Of a DNA stretch of 64,000 nucleotides, positions 46,313 to 57,400 are shown one piece after another. Below the pieces are notes generated by a model. That model was not told the DNA's origin. It was given only the letters and a program-made list of their open reading frames with translations, and did no database searches. The stretch lies in contig WTXG01000111.1 of assembly GCA_022496185.1 (NCBI GenBank), positions 58,761 to 122,760 of the forward strand, read 5' to 3'. A program made the translations under genes and the position numbers. Position 1 is the stretch's first letter. The number at the start of each line of letters is the position of its first letter. Source of the stretch: Multifurca ochricompacta. Lineage: Eukaryota; Basidiomycota; Agaricomycetes; Russulales; Russulaceae.

Positions 46313-46901
46313 TGTTACGAACCCCATCTCTTCCTGTCTTTTTCTTCTTACCCAACGACGACCCCTCCTTGCCGCCTACCCTTCACTACCAGATCACATC
46401 TCCATCGTGGGATCCCTCACGTGCCTTACTCCCGTCCCCGTGATAGTCTTTGTCTCTGTTTATGTTGATGTACTTATGTTTGTCTTGTCACTGCTTATCT
46501 CTTATCCCTTATCTTTATGATCGGACACTTACTTAATTCCCTATCAGAAGCGCGGCTTTACGCCCTCCGCTTTCGTATATTCGGGCCCATATAACTCCTA
46601 GTTATCTTATCTTTAGATGCTCACTCGATTACGTATATAAGCCCACTGTAGCTACCTTGTAGACCTCAGACTCGACTTATTGAATACATCGGTGCTTGTC
46701 TTCTGGACTTTCCCCTTGTCTCTTGACGTCTGCCTGTCTCAGTGCTTTTGGCACTTTCTGCTCAACATCGTCTTAGAGTACAGCCTCTTGGACGTTGACT
46801 CATAACCTCTGAACTCCAAGGGATCTCATTGGTCTCTTATCTGAACCCGCATATCACGCTGTCACACAAGTCGTGTGGAACATCCCGCACCGGACGTAAC
46901 A
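46313..46901 (+). repeat. 3' LTR of element D
   Basis: 589 bp. It is identical to the 5' LTR except for six CpG-site transitions, for example CCCATCTC here versus CCCGTCTC at the 5' end. The polypurine tract lies directly upstream. Confidence 0.96.
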
Positions 46902-46906
46902 AGGAA

Positions 46907-47271
46907 GCAGGGATTTCAGACATACAGCCACACCATAAACAGATTCCTAATTGCTGAGGTGCTATAGAGTGAATACTAGAAATGGTGCAAACATTGGGAT
47001 GGTTTTTTGACCCACTGTACAGTATCTAACCTCAGGCTGCATTCATCAGATCAGTAGGAAGAGGAAATGAAGGGGAAGAGGACTTAAGAAAGGCAAACAA
47101 AAGCAAGCATAGCCTGTAATACAAATCATGTATGAACACAGACAGCTATTGCTTCTACTCCTACCATAAAACAAGAACACAGTTTGCAACCCACACCTTG
47201 AATTTGCCTACATTAGCTACTGTAAAATAAGAATGTAAAAACCACTCACAGCTGGGTCTCTAGCAAAGTTG
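46907..47271. other. Spacer between element D and the NLR-like gene
   Basis: 365 bp with no recognisable element. It probably holds the 3' untranslated region and terminator of the minus-strand NLR-like gene. Confidence 0.5.
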
Positions 47272-50200
47272 TCATTTTTGACTTGCCTGGCCCATCTTAG
47301 AGAGAACTTCATTCAAATACTTTTGATCCAATGACTGCCATATTGGGGCTTGTGCCTTCTTGTGCATGACAAGTGCCTTCTCAAACATGCTTTTGGCACC
47401 TTCTAGTTGTGACTTTTCCATATGTACTTTCCCTAGGCCATGTAAATCAGTCCCTTGGCTTAGAAGATCATTAGAAATCTTGTGCATTTCCAAGGCACAT
47501 CTATATGAAGCTTCAGCCTCATCCAGCCTTCCCAGCTTTAAATTTATGTCTCCAAGTCCTCTGTGATCCTTGCCTTGGCCTAATGCATTGTTGGCAATTG
47601 TGTGAAATTCTAAGGCACTTTGATAGGAGGACTCAGCCTCATTAAGCCTGTTCAGCTTTAAATATGTGTCTCCAAGTCCAGAGTGGTCATTCCCCTGACC
47701 CAGGACATTATTGGCAACCTTGTGAAGTTCCAAGGCACTTTTGTATGAGGCTTCAGCCTCACTCAGCCGGTTTGACCTTAAATAGGTGTCTCCAAGTCTC
47801 TCATAGTCATTTCCTTCACCAAGAGTATTATTTGCAATCTTGTGAAATTTCAAGGCATTTTTAAATGAGGCTTCAGCCTCACCCATTCTGTTCAACCTTG
47901 AATATACATTCCCAAGTCCTCTGTGATCATGCCCTTCACCCAGGGAAGAATTGACCATCCTGTGATATTTCAAGGCATTTGTAAATGAGGCCTCAGCCTC
48001 ATCCAGCCTGTTCAGCCTTAAATATATGTCTCCAAGTCCCAAATGATCTCCCCCTTGACCTAGGACATCATTGGTAACTTTGTGAAGTTCCAAAGCCTTT
48101 TGGTATGAAGCCTCTGCCTCATTTAGTGAACCTTGTAACCGATAAAGTTCACTTAAATCAGTTAAAATTCCTGCATGTAGGGAACTATGATTGTGTGAGC
48201 CAGATGAACATAGCCTTTCTGCTTCTTGTGCTTTATGTTTTGCATTTTCAAAGTTACTAGCAAAATAGTACACTCTTCCCCATGTCTTGAGACATCTTAT
48301 TAGCATTGATGTGACACTCTTCTCCTGTTGCAAGGATTCAACAGCTTGGCTGATCAACTTGTCTGAAAAGTCTCCTATGCCAGCATGAAAAGTGTGAATG
48401 TGATGATGGCATCAACTAATTTTGAAATATTCTCATAGTTTGACTTTAGAAGATCCATTAGCATGGCCTTTGTGTTATTTACTTCTAGCACCATCTCAGC
48501 ATGCTTCTTAGGCTGTGCTGTAGATGGCTCAGAAGATGCCAGGTTGATATAGTAGTCCTGAAGAGATTCTTTATATTTTGGAGATATAGAGCTCTGTTGA
48601 TTACAGAAGCGACGAATGATTGGATGAGTTTGATATCTCTCTCCAATTACATTCACAAGGCTGCACTGCTGCAGGACATGCAGGTTTGACAGAATATCCA
48701 TGTCAACAACAATCTCTTCAAATCTCCCCAGCTGTTCTGTGTGAATTCCATCTGGCAAGGCACTAAGAATTTGTAGGAGACCCTTGGCAGATGGGTTGGC
48801 TCTCATCCTGCCACTATCAATAGACAGTTGTATAGAGTATTCAAGATTAAATAGTCTGTGTGTCTGGCCTGTTTGAATAAGCCCTGTCTGCTTTTTGTGC
48901 CACTCCCTCAAAAGCAAAGCAGGTGGCATTGTTTGAGCAAGATGAGCCAACAGGTTAATAGCAAGTGGAATGTAATCCACAGCTTTCACAAGTTCCCCAG
49001 CAGCATCATCATATTTGCCTGTGATCTGTTCCCATATTCCTCTTGCAGCATCATGAGTGAGGGTTGTTAATGGTGGTAGGAAAGGATGTGTCCAGAGTGT
49101 CTGGGCTGGCTGCACAGTACCCCGCATTGTGATAAGCACAGTGACATGATGGAGCTCTGTGATCCTGGATAATAACTCCTCAACAGAATATTTCACATCA
49201 GCGGCCTGATCCCAGGGTGACTCAAAGTTATCAAGACAAAGGATGGTATTCTCCAGATTCAACTTGGCATGGATACGAGACCAGGAAGCATCTGAGCCCT
49301 CATCCAAGACACCAATTGTTTTTGCAAGTTCAACCAAGAGAGCACCAGACGAGAAGATTGATTCACAGGCAACAAAATATCGAGCACTCCCAAAGTGCTC
49401 TTGAATACGGGAATGAGTGAGTACCGCATTTGCAAGGGCAGTTTTGCCATAACCACCAGGTCCTAGGATGGCGATACGGGCAGGACGAGACCCGACGCCT
49501 GTAGAAATCATGTGAAGGATAATTTCAAGCTCAGTATCGCGCCCAAAGAATATTTGAGGTGAACGAGGCTCCTGGGGTATGGACCTGGTTGATTGTCAGT
49601 ACATAAGCACACAGAACGAGCACGAGTATCAAGAAGAGACACCTACGTGGTGATATTAGATGGACCAGATGGACCAACAACGGCGAGCTATCAAATTTGT
49701 AAGATTATTACTACTTGTAATTAGTAGCGCACATACCTTGCGCTCATTAACAAGTTGCGCAAAACGTACATCCAAAACCAGCTCGGCCTGGAGAGGATTA
49801 GGTAGGTAAGTCATAGGGATGACGAGGATTCTAGGACTGACCTGGAAAGTTTGAAGCACATTTGAAAGCTCGCCATCATATTGTTTGACTGTTTGTAGCA
49901 AATCCTTGCGTAGAAGAACCTTCCTAATACCTCCCACTTCCACGTTTTGCTTAAGCGCGCGTTCGATCCCGCCCAACTCACTTGTATACAACGAGTCAGT
50001 GATAAAATATTATGAGTATATCACGTACGTCTGAAGGGTTAACAATATTGTGCGAAGACCGGGAGGGAGATAGTTTTCATCAAGGTTATGTTTCTGGCAC
50101 GACTCCCCAACATTCACAACGAGACTGGCAACCCTGCCAAGTTTGCGCATCACAAGATCCCACTCTTTCTTATGCTGCTTTACTTCCTATCGAAATAAAT

Positions 50201-50563
50201 AAATAAATAAATAAGCACAAAGACTTTCAACGGGATGATAGCCAGCCGCTCACATCTCGCATGGTGAGGACTTGAAGTAGGAGGCCGGCAACCGGAGAAA
50301 TGTATGGTATCTTTACCATCAGAGAGCTTGCCTCCTTCAAGGCTACAAGGGAAGTCTCGATCGTGCTCATCACAACATCAGGAGCTCTACTGATCGGCTC
50401 CGATGAGGAGTTGAGAAGAGCAGCTGCATAGGACAGATTGATGAGCCATCGCGTGCGTACATAACGAGGGAGGGAGAGACTTACAGTCCGGTTGACTGTC
50501 CGTAGATGATGCATTAAACATCCTGCGGATTTTCTCCCTGAGTGAGAATGATTTGGATTGCAT
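47272..50563 (-). CDS. NLR-like STAND protein: N-terminal helical domain, NB-ARC, TPR array
   Basis: A fungal NOD-like receptor architecture, likely a self/non-self or damage sensor in the cytoplasm. Exons: 50485-50563, 50254-50423, 50029-50186, 49842-49980, 49737-49787, 49647-49687, 47272-49584. All borders are GT/AG and phases agree. The start is the Met at 50563 (MQSKSFSLREKIRRMF). Exons 1-4 give amphipathic helices (LKEASSLMVKIPYISPVAG, KQHKKEWDLVMRKLGRVASL) as in Agaricomycete MLKL-NTD-like adaptor domains. The last exon has FFGRDTELEIIL, the P-loop GPGGYGKT, Walker B TILCLDNFES and a winged-helix region (LSALPDGIHTEQL). It then has about seven 40-residue TPRs with consensus LGDIYLKLNRLDEAEASYxxALEFHK. 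The frame changes by one base near 48377-48385, between NB-ARC and TPR, so the coding sequence is not continuous as given. It could be a sequencing indel or a real break. Confidence 0.88.
50199..50219. repeat. AAAT microsatellite in an NLR intron
   Basis: About five AAAT units on the plus strand, in the intron between exons 2 and 3 of the NLR-like gene. On the coding strand it is a T-rich tract before the acceptor. Confidence 0.85.
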
Positions 50564-50926
50564 GTTTCGGCTTTGCGGTAGTAGCTGGCAGAACGAGAGG
50601 GCTAATGGTTCTATGGGGAATTGTGAACGTGACACGTGACATGACAAATGCGGGCCAGGAAACATCAACAACTGCCACTGTGTTACCCCAAAGTGACCAG
50701 TTTGATTGAGAACTTTGTACCACTTGCATTGGGTTGCGTCTCTCGTATACGTATACAAGCAACAAGCAACATTTTGGCAATCCTCTTTGCAGTAAATAAA
50801 TTTAAAACAATCTTCATAAAGCCCCTCTCCCCCCATACGGAGAAACAAAACTTTATTGTGGCAATGTTCATCCTTCACCACGATGCGTAGCTAGTAGTAC
50901 TAGCACACACCAAACCATCACAAAGC
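50564..50926. promoter_or_regulatory. Spacer: NLR-like gene promoter and LRR gene 3' end
   Basis: 363 bp between the start of the NLR-like gene and the stop of the LRR gene, both on the minus strand. No clear TATA box or terminator was identified. Confidence 0.4.
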
Positions 50927-53628
50927 TCAGCTCTTCACAGCCCCCAAGCGCCCCTTAAGCCACACCAACAAACCCTTTGTCCCTTCCCGTTCCCACACAC
51001 GCCGCGGAGGAACACGGAACCTTCGCAGCATCAGCCAAAAGTAAGGGAGGCGAAAAATTTCAGGGCCAACTACAAGGAGGAGAGGGACTCACAGATTGCC
51101 ATCCACAAGGAGTTGGTCAAGCGGTAGTAACCCAAGCTCACCAGGAAGCACCGCGATTGAATTCTCACGTATGTCCAACTCCTCCAGCGTCCAACGCCTA
51201 CGGAGTTCTCCGCTTCCTCCTCCATCACCTGCATCGGCATCAGCACCAAATACCGCTTGCGCGAGTTCACGTAGTCCGTCGAGTACTTCAATCTTGTTAC
51301 CGCAAAGTCCCAGACGTCGTAGTCCGGCGCGCCGGCCATCATCACCAACAAACAAAAGCTGTTCAAGCGCTACACGCGCCATCTTTGCCCCCGTTAGGTT
51401 GTTATAAGCGAGTTCAAGGTTACGCAAGCTGGGAAACAGCTGTGCGAGCACGCCTAACGTGCCACCCTCATTTGGTCCAGCACCGGGGATAAAATCGTCT
51501 AGCGCACAGCCCTCAAGATTGAGCGTCTCCAGCCGTGGTAACAACGGTCTACTGTTTTGTGATGGCAAGACGAAGGCTGGCTCCACACGCCGCCCACGGA
51601 GCTCAAGCACGCGCAATGTGTCAGCGAAGGGTTGAGTCACGATCAGCACAAGTGGAAGTGTTGCACGCGGGAGAATCTCGTCCGTGGTAGTATCAGCACC
51701 ATGGCGCATGGATCGACCAGCGGAAGGAGGTAGCGTGAGTGTAAGCGTGCGAGAATCCCAGAAGCGGTCCAGCACAGGTGGCGTGTCTGGCGTAACTATG
51801 GTAGGTAACCCAGCTCCTGGCTCCTCGATAGCGCGCTGTACGGCCTCTGCCCGTGCGCGACGGCGCGCACCCTCGGAGAACAGTCCCTCTTCTGCGTCGA
51901 TCTCCCATTGTTCCTTCACCACGGGCCGAAGCGGCGATTGGGATGGCACTGAGGCGGATGCGGCGTTAAGATTCGCGGTGCTTCGCTTCTCACGGAGGCG
52001 CTGAACATGACGATCTGCCTCGATCTCCCACACCTCGCGCACAATTCGTTTGCCTACGGCCACGGCAAGGGTACCTGCTGGCACTGCTCGAGCGTCATTT
52101 ATTGGTGCTTCAAAATCGATGGTCTGAACGAGGGCAGAGAAGGCGCTCGATACGGCCGCTTGAGTAACGCGCGTTTCTTCCAGATCGAGGATAGCTAGTT
52201 TGGGAAAGGGATGGGCATTGAACGTAGAGACAAGAGAGCCGGAGAAGGAGGCGTCATCGATGTCACACTTCGACATGCGAAGTTCGACGAGCTGAGGGAG
52301 AATGCTTAATGAAGTCACGAGTGTCGCAGCATCGCCTAGAGGGTTATATGTGAGGATGAATGTCTTGAGATCCTGTGGGAGCTCATCATGATGAATAGCA
52401 GAGGAAACAATCTTATTGTGCGATGCGTCCAAGGAAGAAAGGCGTGGAAGTGGACGTGTCGCTCTCGTGATTTCTGGAGCAGAGAAGAAATCGCTGGAGC
52501 GCCGACTCGACGCTGGTACTTTCGTGGCGGGATCAAAAGGCATGTTGAAAGGCAATGCGGATAAGGAATTATGTGAGAGGTCAAGAGTGGAGAGGGTAGG
52601 AAGTGAAAAGAAGTGAGCTGGGAGAGAGGTAAGAGCGTTATGAGAAAGGTCAAGGTTAACCAGGGAGGTGAGATCGGCGAAGCTGTCGGGAAGTGACGTG
52701 AGACGGTTATTTTGAAGCTGTGGATGTCCCCCTCAGTCACGCTGCTGAATAAGAGTGATACACGTACGTCAATGGCCTTAAGCGAACCAAACAAAGAAAT
52801 CTCAGGCTGAATTTCGACGATTTGATTATTTCGCGCTCGTAGGAAAGTCAAATCTTGCTGGTCATACCATGATGTTGGCTTGGAACTGGCTTTCCTTCCG
52901 GGTTTCTCAGGCAAAGGAGGCTCATCTGGTACGCTAAGAAGTTTCTCTGGCGTTACTGAAAGATGTATTTCAAATAAAGCAGAAGGGAGACAGGGAAGAT
53001 CGCGTGAAGCGATGTTGAGTGAACCTTGCGAACGGGCCTTAGAGGGTTAGCAGAGTGATACGTGAGCGATAAAATTCACACAAAGCACACCTGAGCTCCG
53101 CGCCCGCTCAATAGTATCACGTATAGACGGCCTGCCGAGATCGTCACCCTCGGTCGCAGGGGCACCCCCAGCGGCCGGAGAAGCATCGTCGACACCGTCG
53201 TAGCCATTTAAACGATCGCGCGCAGTGGTGGCTTTCTGCACTGTCATCGCCTTTTTCGCCTCTGCACGCTTGAGAGCAATGGCTTCCTTCATGCTCATTG
53301 GAGGTGCTTTTGAGGGAGTGGCTTGCTCCGGCTCGTTTGGGCGAAGGCGGGTAGGTGGTTTGGTTGGGGATTTAGTTCGTGGTCTCTCAGAAGAAGGTGT
53401 TAGAAAGGAGGATGACGATGACGGTTTGGCATTGGTGGAGATGGTGCGAGGTCTGATTGCAGGGGATTTCGGTACCCGAGGAGTGGAAGGGGAAGTGGTG
53501 AGGGACGGAGTAGGGTCAGGAAGATGGGTAGTTGACCGAGAAGTCGCGAGACGCGTGCTCGAACTCGAAACGGGCAAACGAGACTTTAATGGCCCTGGGG
53601 ACTTTGAAGAGGTATTATAGCGACTCAT
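50927..53628 (-). CDS. Leucine-rich-repeat protein (LRRC40-like), 837 aa
   Basis: A cytoplasmic LRR scaffold, function not established. Four exons, 53091-53628, 52768-53024, 51093-52717 and 50927-51020, total 2,514 nt and give one uninterrupted frame. The N-terminal 180 residues are Ser/Thr/Pro-rich and low complexity, with a KRAEAKKAM basic stretch. Then come SLNIASRDLPCLPSALFEI and the LRR core: LTFLRARNNQIVEIQPEI, LTSLPDSFADLTSLVNLDLS, LDLSHNSLSALPFNMPFD, LRVLELRGRRVEP and LEELDIRENSIAVLPGELG. The C-terminal motif FRVPPRRVWEREGTKGLL is encoded by the short last exon. The start at 53628 (MSRYNTSSKS) is the first Met close to the conserved part. CpG content is normal, unlike the NLR-like gene next door. 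Confidence 0.88.
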
Positions 53629-54180
53629 TGGTATAAGATTGAAACCAGACACGGGTGTATAGAAGTGTCGGCGGTAATGCGCACTGTGCACGGATAAGAA
53701 GTCAACTCGACGGGCAAGCAACGCAACAGGCAAGCAGACGGCAGGCGGCAAGCGGGCAACAAGTCCAACAACACCAAGAAATTGATTCAGTTCTCAGTTC
53801 GGTTCGGGTTCGGTTAGTGGTTTCATCCTGTTCCTGTTTTGGGACATCAACCGGGAACTCCGCTCGAGCCACACACACCAAACTATACAAACAACACAAA
53901 CGAAACGCTCTGTCCCTCAAGGCTACAGACACCCCAACTTATTGTGAGTATCAATTTACAGTTCGACGTGGTCATCTTTTCTTTTTTATCTCGTTCGGGT
54001 GCATTGAATATCATGGGGAGGGGCTGGATGCACGCATCGCTCTGCAGATGACAATGAGCTAACCTATCTCTTATATCTAGTAGGGCTCAGTGCGACAGTA
54101 GCTCCAGTGCGTATCTACACCTTGCAATTATGTCTATCTAATTTTTCACAACTATTCAAGCTAACCTTCTCACTCTCAAT
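53629..54180. promoter_or_regulatory. Divergent promoter between LRR gene and eS10
   Basis: 552 bp shared by a minus-strand and a plus-strand gene. A TTGTGAGTATC donor-like site near 53942 and an acceptor TATCTAG near 54081 would allow an intron in the eS10 5' untranslated region, which is common for ribosomal-protein genes. This is inferred. Confidence 0.4.
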
Positions 54181-54720
54181 ATGATTATTTCAAAGGAGAA
54201 CAAGCGCACTATCTACCAAAACCTCTTCAAGGGTGCGCGGTCCCACCCACCCTTTCATCCTTCAGAGCTCATTTTATTGCCCATAAACAGAGGGCGTCCT
54301 CGTAGCTAAGAAGGACTTCAACGCTCCCAAGCACGAGGAGCTCGAGGTTCCAAACCTCGAGGTCATCAAAGCACTTCAGTCCCTCACCTCCCGCGGTTAC
54401 GTCAAGACTCAATTTTCATGGCAATGGTACTACTACACCCTTACGCCTGAAGGCGTTGAGTACCTCCGCGAATGGCTTCACCTTCCTGCAGAGGTCGTTC
54501 CTGAGACCCACCGCAAGCCCATCCGTGCCCGCCCTGCCCAGGGACGCCCAGGTGGGGGTGGGGTGGTAGTGGTGGTGAGGGTACCTATCGTGCTCCTCGC
54601 GGCGATCGTGGCGATCGCGACGATTACCGTCGACGGGACGACACCAGCAAGAAGGATGGTGCACCGGGCGAGTTTCGCCCGCAGTTTGCTGGCGTTGGTC
54701 GTGGCAGTCCTCGGGAGTAG
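54181..54720 (+). CDS. RPS10: Ribosomal protein eS10 (40S), with a frame break in the Gly-rich tail
   Basis: A component of the small ribosomal subunit head. Exon 1 is 54181-54232 ([17 protein letters not shown]). The intron is 54233-54290 (GTGCGC...AACAG). Exon 2 continues [40 protein letters not shown] and [20 protein letters not shown], the full conserved plectin/S10 domain. The tail [20 protein letters not shown] and [16 protein letters not shown], ending at TAG 54718-54720, is one base out of frame with the domain. The shift falls in the G-rich run at about 54549-54565. As the gene is essential and single here, one missing base in the run is the likeliest explanation. Confidence 0.93.
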
Positions 54721-54944
54721 ATGGGTAGTCATGTGTGTCTATATGCTTGCAAAAAGGGTCTTGCGTTGCCCCTTGACGCATTCACTACCTCTTTATGATT
54801 CCGCGTCCTTTTTCAGCGGGTGACTGAAGTCCTGTGTCCTGCAATGCAATCTTGGTCAATAAAAGTAAATATTATAAGTGGATCACGCGAACACGACGAA
54901 ATGAGCACTTCGGTTGATCCATTGAGGTCGGTGGTCACAAAAAA

Positions 54945-55027
54945 TGCCAGGACCGTGGATTGAACACGGGACCTCCAGAATGCCACTGAGCTTCAGTCTG
55001 TTGCTCTCCCAGCTGAGCTATCCCGGC
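54945..55027 (-). tRNA. tRNA-Phe(GAA) with a ~10-nt intron
   Basis: On the minus strand the acceptor GCCGGGA pairs with TCCTGGC (one G-U). The D-arm is TAGCTCAGCTGGGAGAGC, the anticodon arm is AGACTGAAG with the intron directly after position 37, the variable region is GGAGGTC, and the T-arm is GTGTTCAATCC. Total 83 nt versus 73 for a mature tRNA-Phe leaves about 10 nt of intron. The discriminator base is A. Confidence 0.9.
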
Positions 55028-55114
55028 TGTGCAAGTCCTGTTCATTTTTCACATTATAATATCGAATCAGAGTATTGTTGTCAATCAGGGCAATTAATAA
55101 CAGATTGACTTCAT

Positions 55115-56906
55115 CTACCCTCGTGATGAGAGCCCCCCCGACGATCGCCTCTCCTCCAACAAGACCACACTCAGTCTGCGAAGCGCCTCATCTACTTGTT
55201 CTTCCTCTAACAAACTGAAGGCTGCGCGTACATATGCCGTGGGCGCACCATTTGGGAGGAACACGGTCCCTGGCAGCGCGAGGACTCCATTCTTGAAAGC
55301 TTTAGTCCGAATGATATTCGCAGAGTCCCCATCCTCGCCGAGTAGAAGCCTGAACCTGCTCGCTCTCACTCGTCAGTCGGCCAGCCATGGGGGTTGTATG
55401 GAAGGGGGGGAGGGGAGAACCCCGAGTCCCAAAGAGAAGAGAAAAGGCTTGCCAGAAAAACATTCCAGCTTCTGGGGTATTCCACTCTGCGAGTCCATGG
55501 AGATGCCGCCTCATGGCCGCCTCGAACACGTCACGTTTTTCACGATAGAATTTTGAGACTTTGTGGGCGTGCGCAAGAAAGCCTTGGCGCCCCCATGCGC
55601 GCAGGAGGGTAATGATTACTGCTTGAGAGAAGGAGGATGGCTGTAGATTTGCTGTGGCAGTCTGTGGGGGTGATTATGGGGAGGAGGACGTGGAGGGGGG
55701 GGGGTTGATCGATTCTCCGTTAAGGGAGGGGCGTGGCTGATAACTAATTACCAAAATACACTTACATGTCTATCCATTGCGTCGAGTATTGGCGTAGGTC
55801 CCGTCACAAAACCGACACGGATACCGGCAGAGAGGATTTTGCTGAAGCTATCAAACCTTAACACGCGCCCAACATTACGATCCCCCGTCTGGGCCTCGAG
55901 CATAAAATAGGACGGGATGCGCGGGCGGGTGCCAAAATACAAAAAATAGTATGGATCATCTTTACGTACACAACGTATGATTTAAAAAGATGGACAAGAA
56001 GATGAGAATGGGACATACCTTCGAGGATGAGGATGTCGTGTTTCCTCAGAAGGTCCAGAACCTCATGCCGGCGCGCAAGCGTCGTCGTTGCTCCTGTCGG
56101 ATTACAACCATACTGTTACGGCGACGTTTGAATAAATCAAAAAAGGATTCCAAAAAAAAACAACAACGCGCACGGGTACGGTATACAAAAGTTTGGGTTT
56201 TGGTCTGGAAGACGGCCAGTTTTCCAGAATGTGGTGAAGAGATAGTGAATTGAGTCCATCAGGATCGGTTTCGACCTCTAGTACCAAAATGGTAACTCAG
56301 TATGGTATCTGAGGGGGGTAACTTTTTTACCTATCATTTCACAACCCAACGTTTCGAACATGGGGATTACGCCACTGACACGCATTTAGGACTGTCGAAT
56401 CCAAAAAAAGAAAGAAAGACAAGAGGCGCGTTTCATACACTTACGCATAGACAGGCTTTTCAATCAAGACAGCATCTCCCGGATTCAAAAGTGCTTGCAC
56501 GGCCTGATATAACGACCTCAGCGAGAAAAAAAAAAGAAAGAGAAGAGAAGAGTAAACGGCACCCCTTTCATTAGCCGTCTGAGGACCGTACCTTGTAAAT
56601 CCCATCTTGTGATCCCGCGGTGACGCTGACTCTCCACCCTTCACCCTTCTTCTTCCTCCCATGCTCCTGCTCTTGAAAATCCATCAACCATTCTACCATG
56701 TGTGGAATCCCACTTGTGGGCCCGTATTGCAAGGCCGTAGAGAGCATATCGTCGTCTATTTTATGTATCACTTCTCCATTGGAACCATTCGGGTCGGGTG
56801 CAGTGAATTGAAGGCTAGTGAATGGGAACAACACGGCATTGGGCTTCCCGGCGAGGAGAGAGATCAAGCCAGGGGTTTGCTCGAGGGAAGGAGCCTCGGA
56901 CTGCAT
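55115..56906 (-). CDS. PLP-dependent aminotransferase, Aro8/2-aminoadipate type (5' end uncertain)
   Basis: A class I/II aminotransferase of the Aro8 group, which moves amino groups between aromatic or 2-aminoadipate-type substrates and 2-oxo acids. Exons 56592-56900, 56445-56503, 56331-56374, 56174-56277, 56019-56112, 55766-55959, 55453-55661 and 55115-55355 sum to 1,254 nt and join in one frame. Landmarks: PGLISLLAGKPN, LQYGPTSGIPHM, SVTAGSQDGIYK, LLNPGDAVLIEKPVYAGVIP, GCNPTGAT (the NPTG loop), DDPYYFLYFGTRP and SFSKILSAGIRVGF with the Schiff-base lysine. The 55356-55452 intron has a GC donor. An upstream exon (about 57000-57070, SYYEFFLSEVAKARKPSP) resembles the usual N-terminus, but its join to 56900 is not clean. 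The gene could start as far up as 57319, or at the Met at 56906. Confidence 0.82.
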
Positions 56907-56975
56907 AAGAGGGTACCAAATCGGAGGGGGGTGGTAAGAATAGGAAAAGGATTAAGATTAGATGTCCCCAAACGG

Positions 56976-57400
56976 GGGGGGGGGGTATAACACGAACTAG
57001 GACTGGGTTTCCGTGCTTTGGCGACCTCCGAAAGAAAGAATTCGTAGTATGAGGGAGGGAGAACGCCGATCCCTCCTGAGGTCTGGAAAAATAAGCAAAA
57101 GATATTCAGTGACTCTCATACGAAACTTACACTCCAGCCCACAACTTGTGGTAAACGTACCTCATTTGCGCCTGAACCTGTTACATTCAACATCGTCGAC
57201 GCGTTTCCGTTTCTTCCCTCAGTGCCATTTAAAACTGAAGATGAGGTCTTCATTGATGGCCAGGACCAATTTGTGCTTGGGCCAGAAGGTGAAGAACCTA
57301 ACCGAGAGCACCCCGTCATCAGATATCAGATATGATAGCCGATCGGATCCTCTTCAGTCTGTCACGAGAGTTATTACCACAAAATCTGAAAACCCAAGGA
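56976..57400 (-). other. Probable 5' exon(s) of the aminotransferase gene
   Basis: The minus strand encodes GVLPPSYYEFFLSEVAKARK after a TTTTTCCAG acceptor, a pattern found at the start of Aro8-type enzymes. A 67-codon frame beginning at 57319 could precede it. A homopolymer of about 12 C (minus strand, near 56976-56988) lies in the following intron and may be misread. Confidence 0.4.

Larger units (their letters stand above)
37938..46901 (+). mobile_element. Chromovirus D, youngest element, carrying an hATn insertion
   Basis: LTRs are 37938-38526 and 46313-46901 (589 bp each). TSD AGGAA lies at 37933-37937 and 46902-46906. The LTRs differ at six positions, all C/T or G/A at CpG. Net length without the 1,485-bp hATn plus TSD is about 7.5 kb. 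Internal order is gag, pol, ORF3, then polypurine tract AGAAGAGGGGGTGA (46299-46312). It is the best-preserved copy, but gag/pol hold single-base shifts and TGA stops, so it is unlikely to be autonomous. Confidence 0.97.

Noticed and set aside
47380..48160. Regular 120-bp periodic repeats resembling an array
   Set aside because: They encode in-frame TPR units. There are no unique spacers and this is a eukaryote, so it is not CRISPR.
48377..48418. A 42-nt intron explaining the NLR frame change
   Set aside because: The donor GTTGAT is poor, the intron would be very short, and it would remove a coding-like helix.
50977..51492. 171-codon open frame on the plus strand
   Set aside because: Shadow of the LRR gene on the opposite strand, which has a complete 838-codon spliced frame.
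54563..54823. Hydrophobic frame following the eS10 domain without the frame correction
   Set aside because: The alternative frame gives the standard Arg/Asp/Gly-rich eS10 tail and a stop at the expected place.
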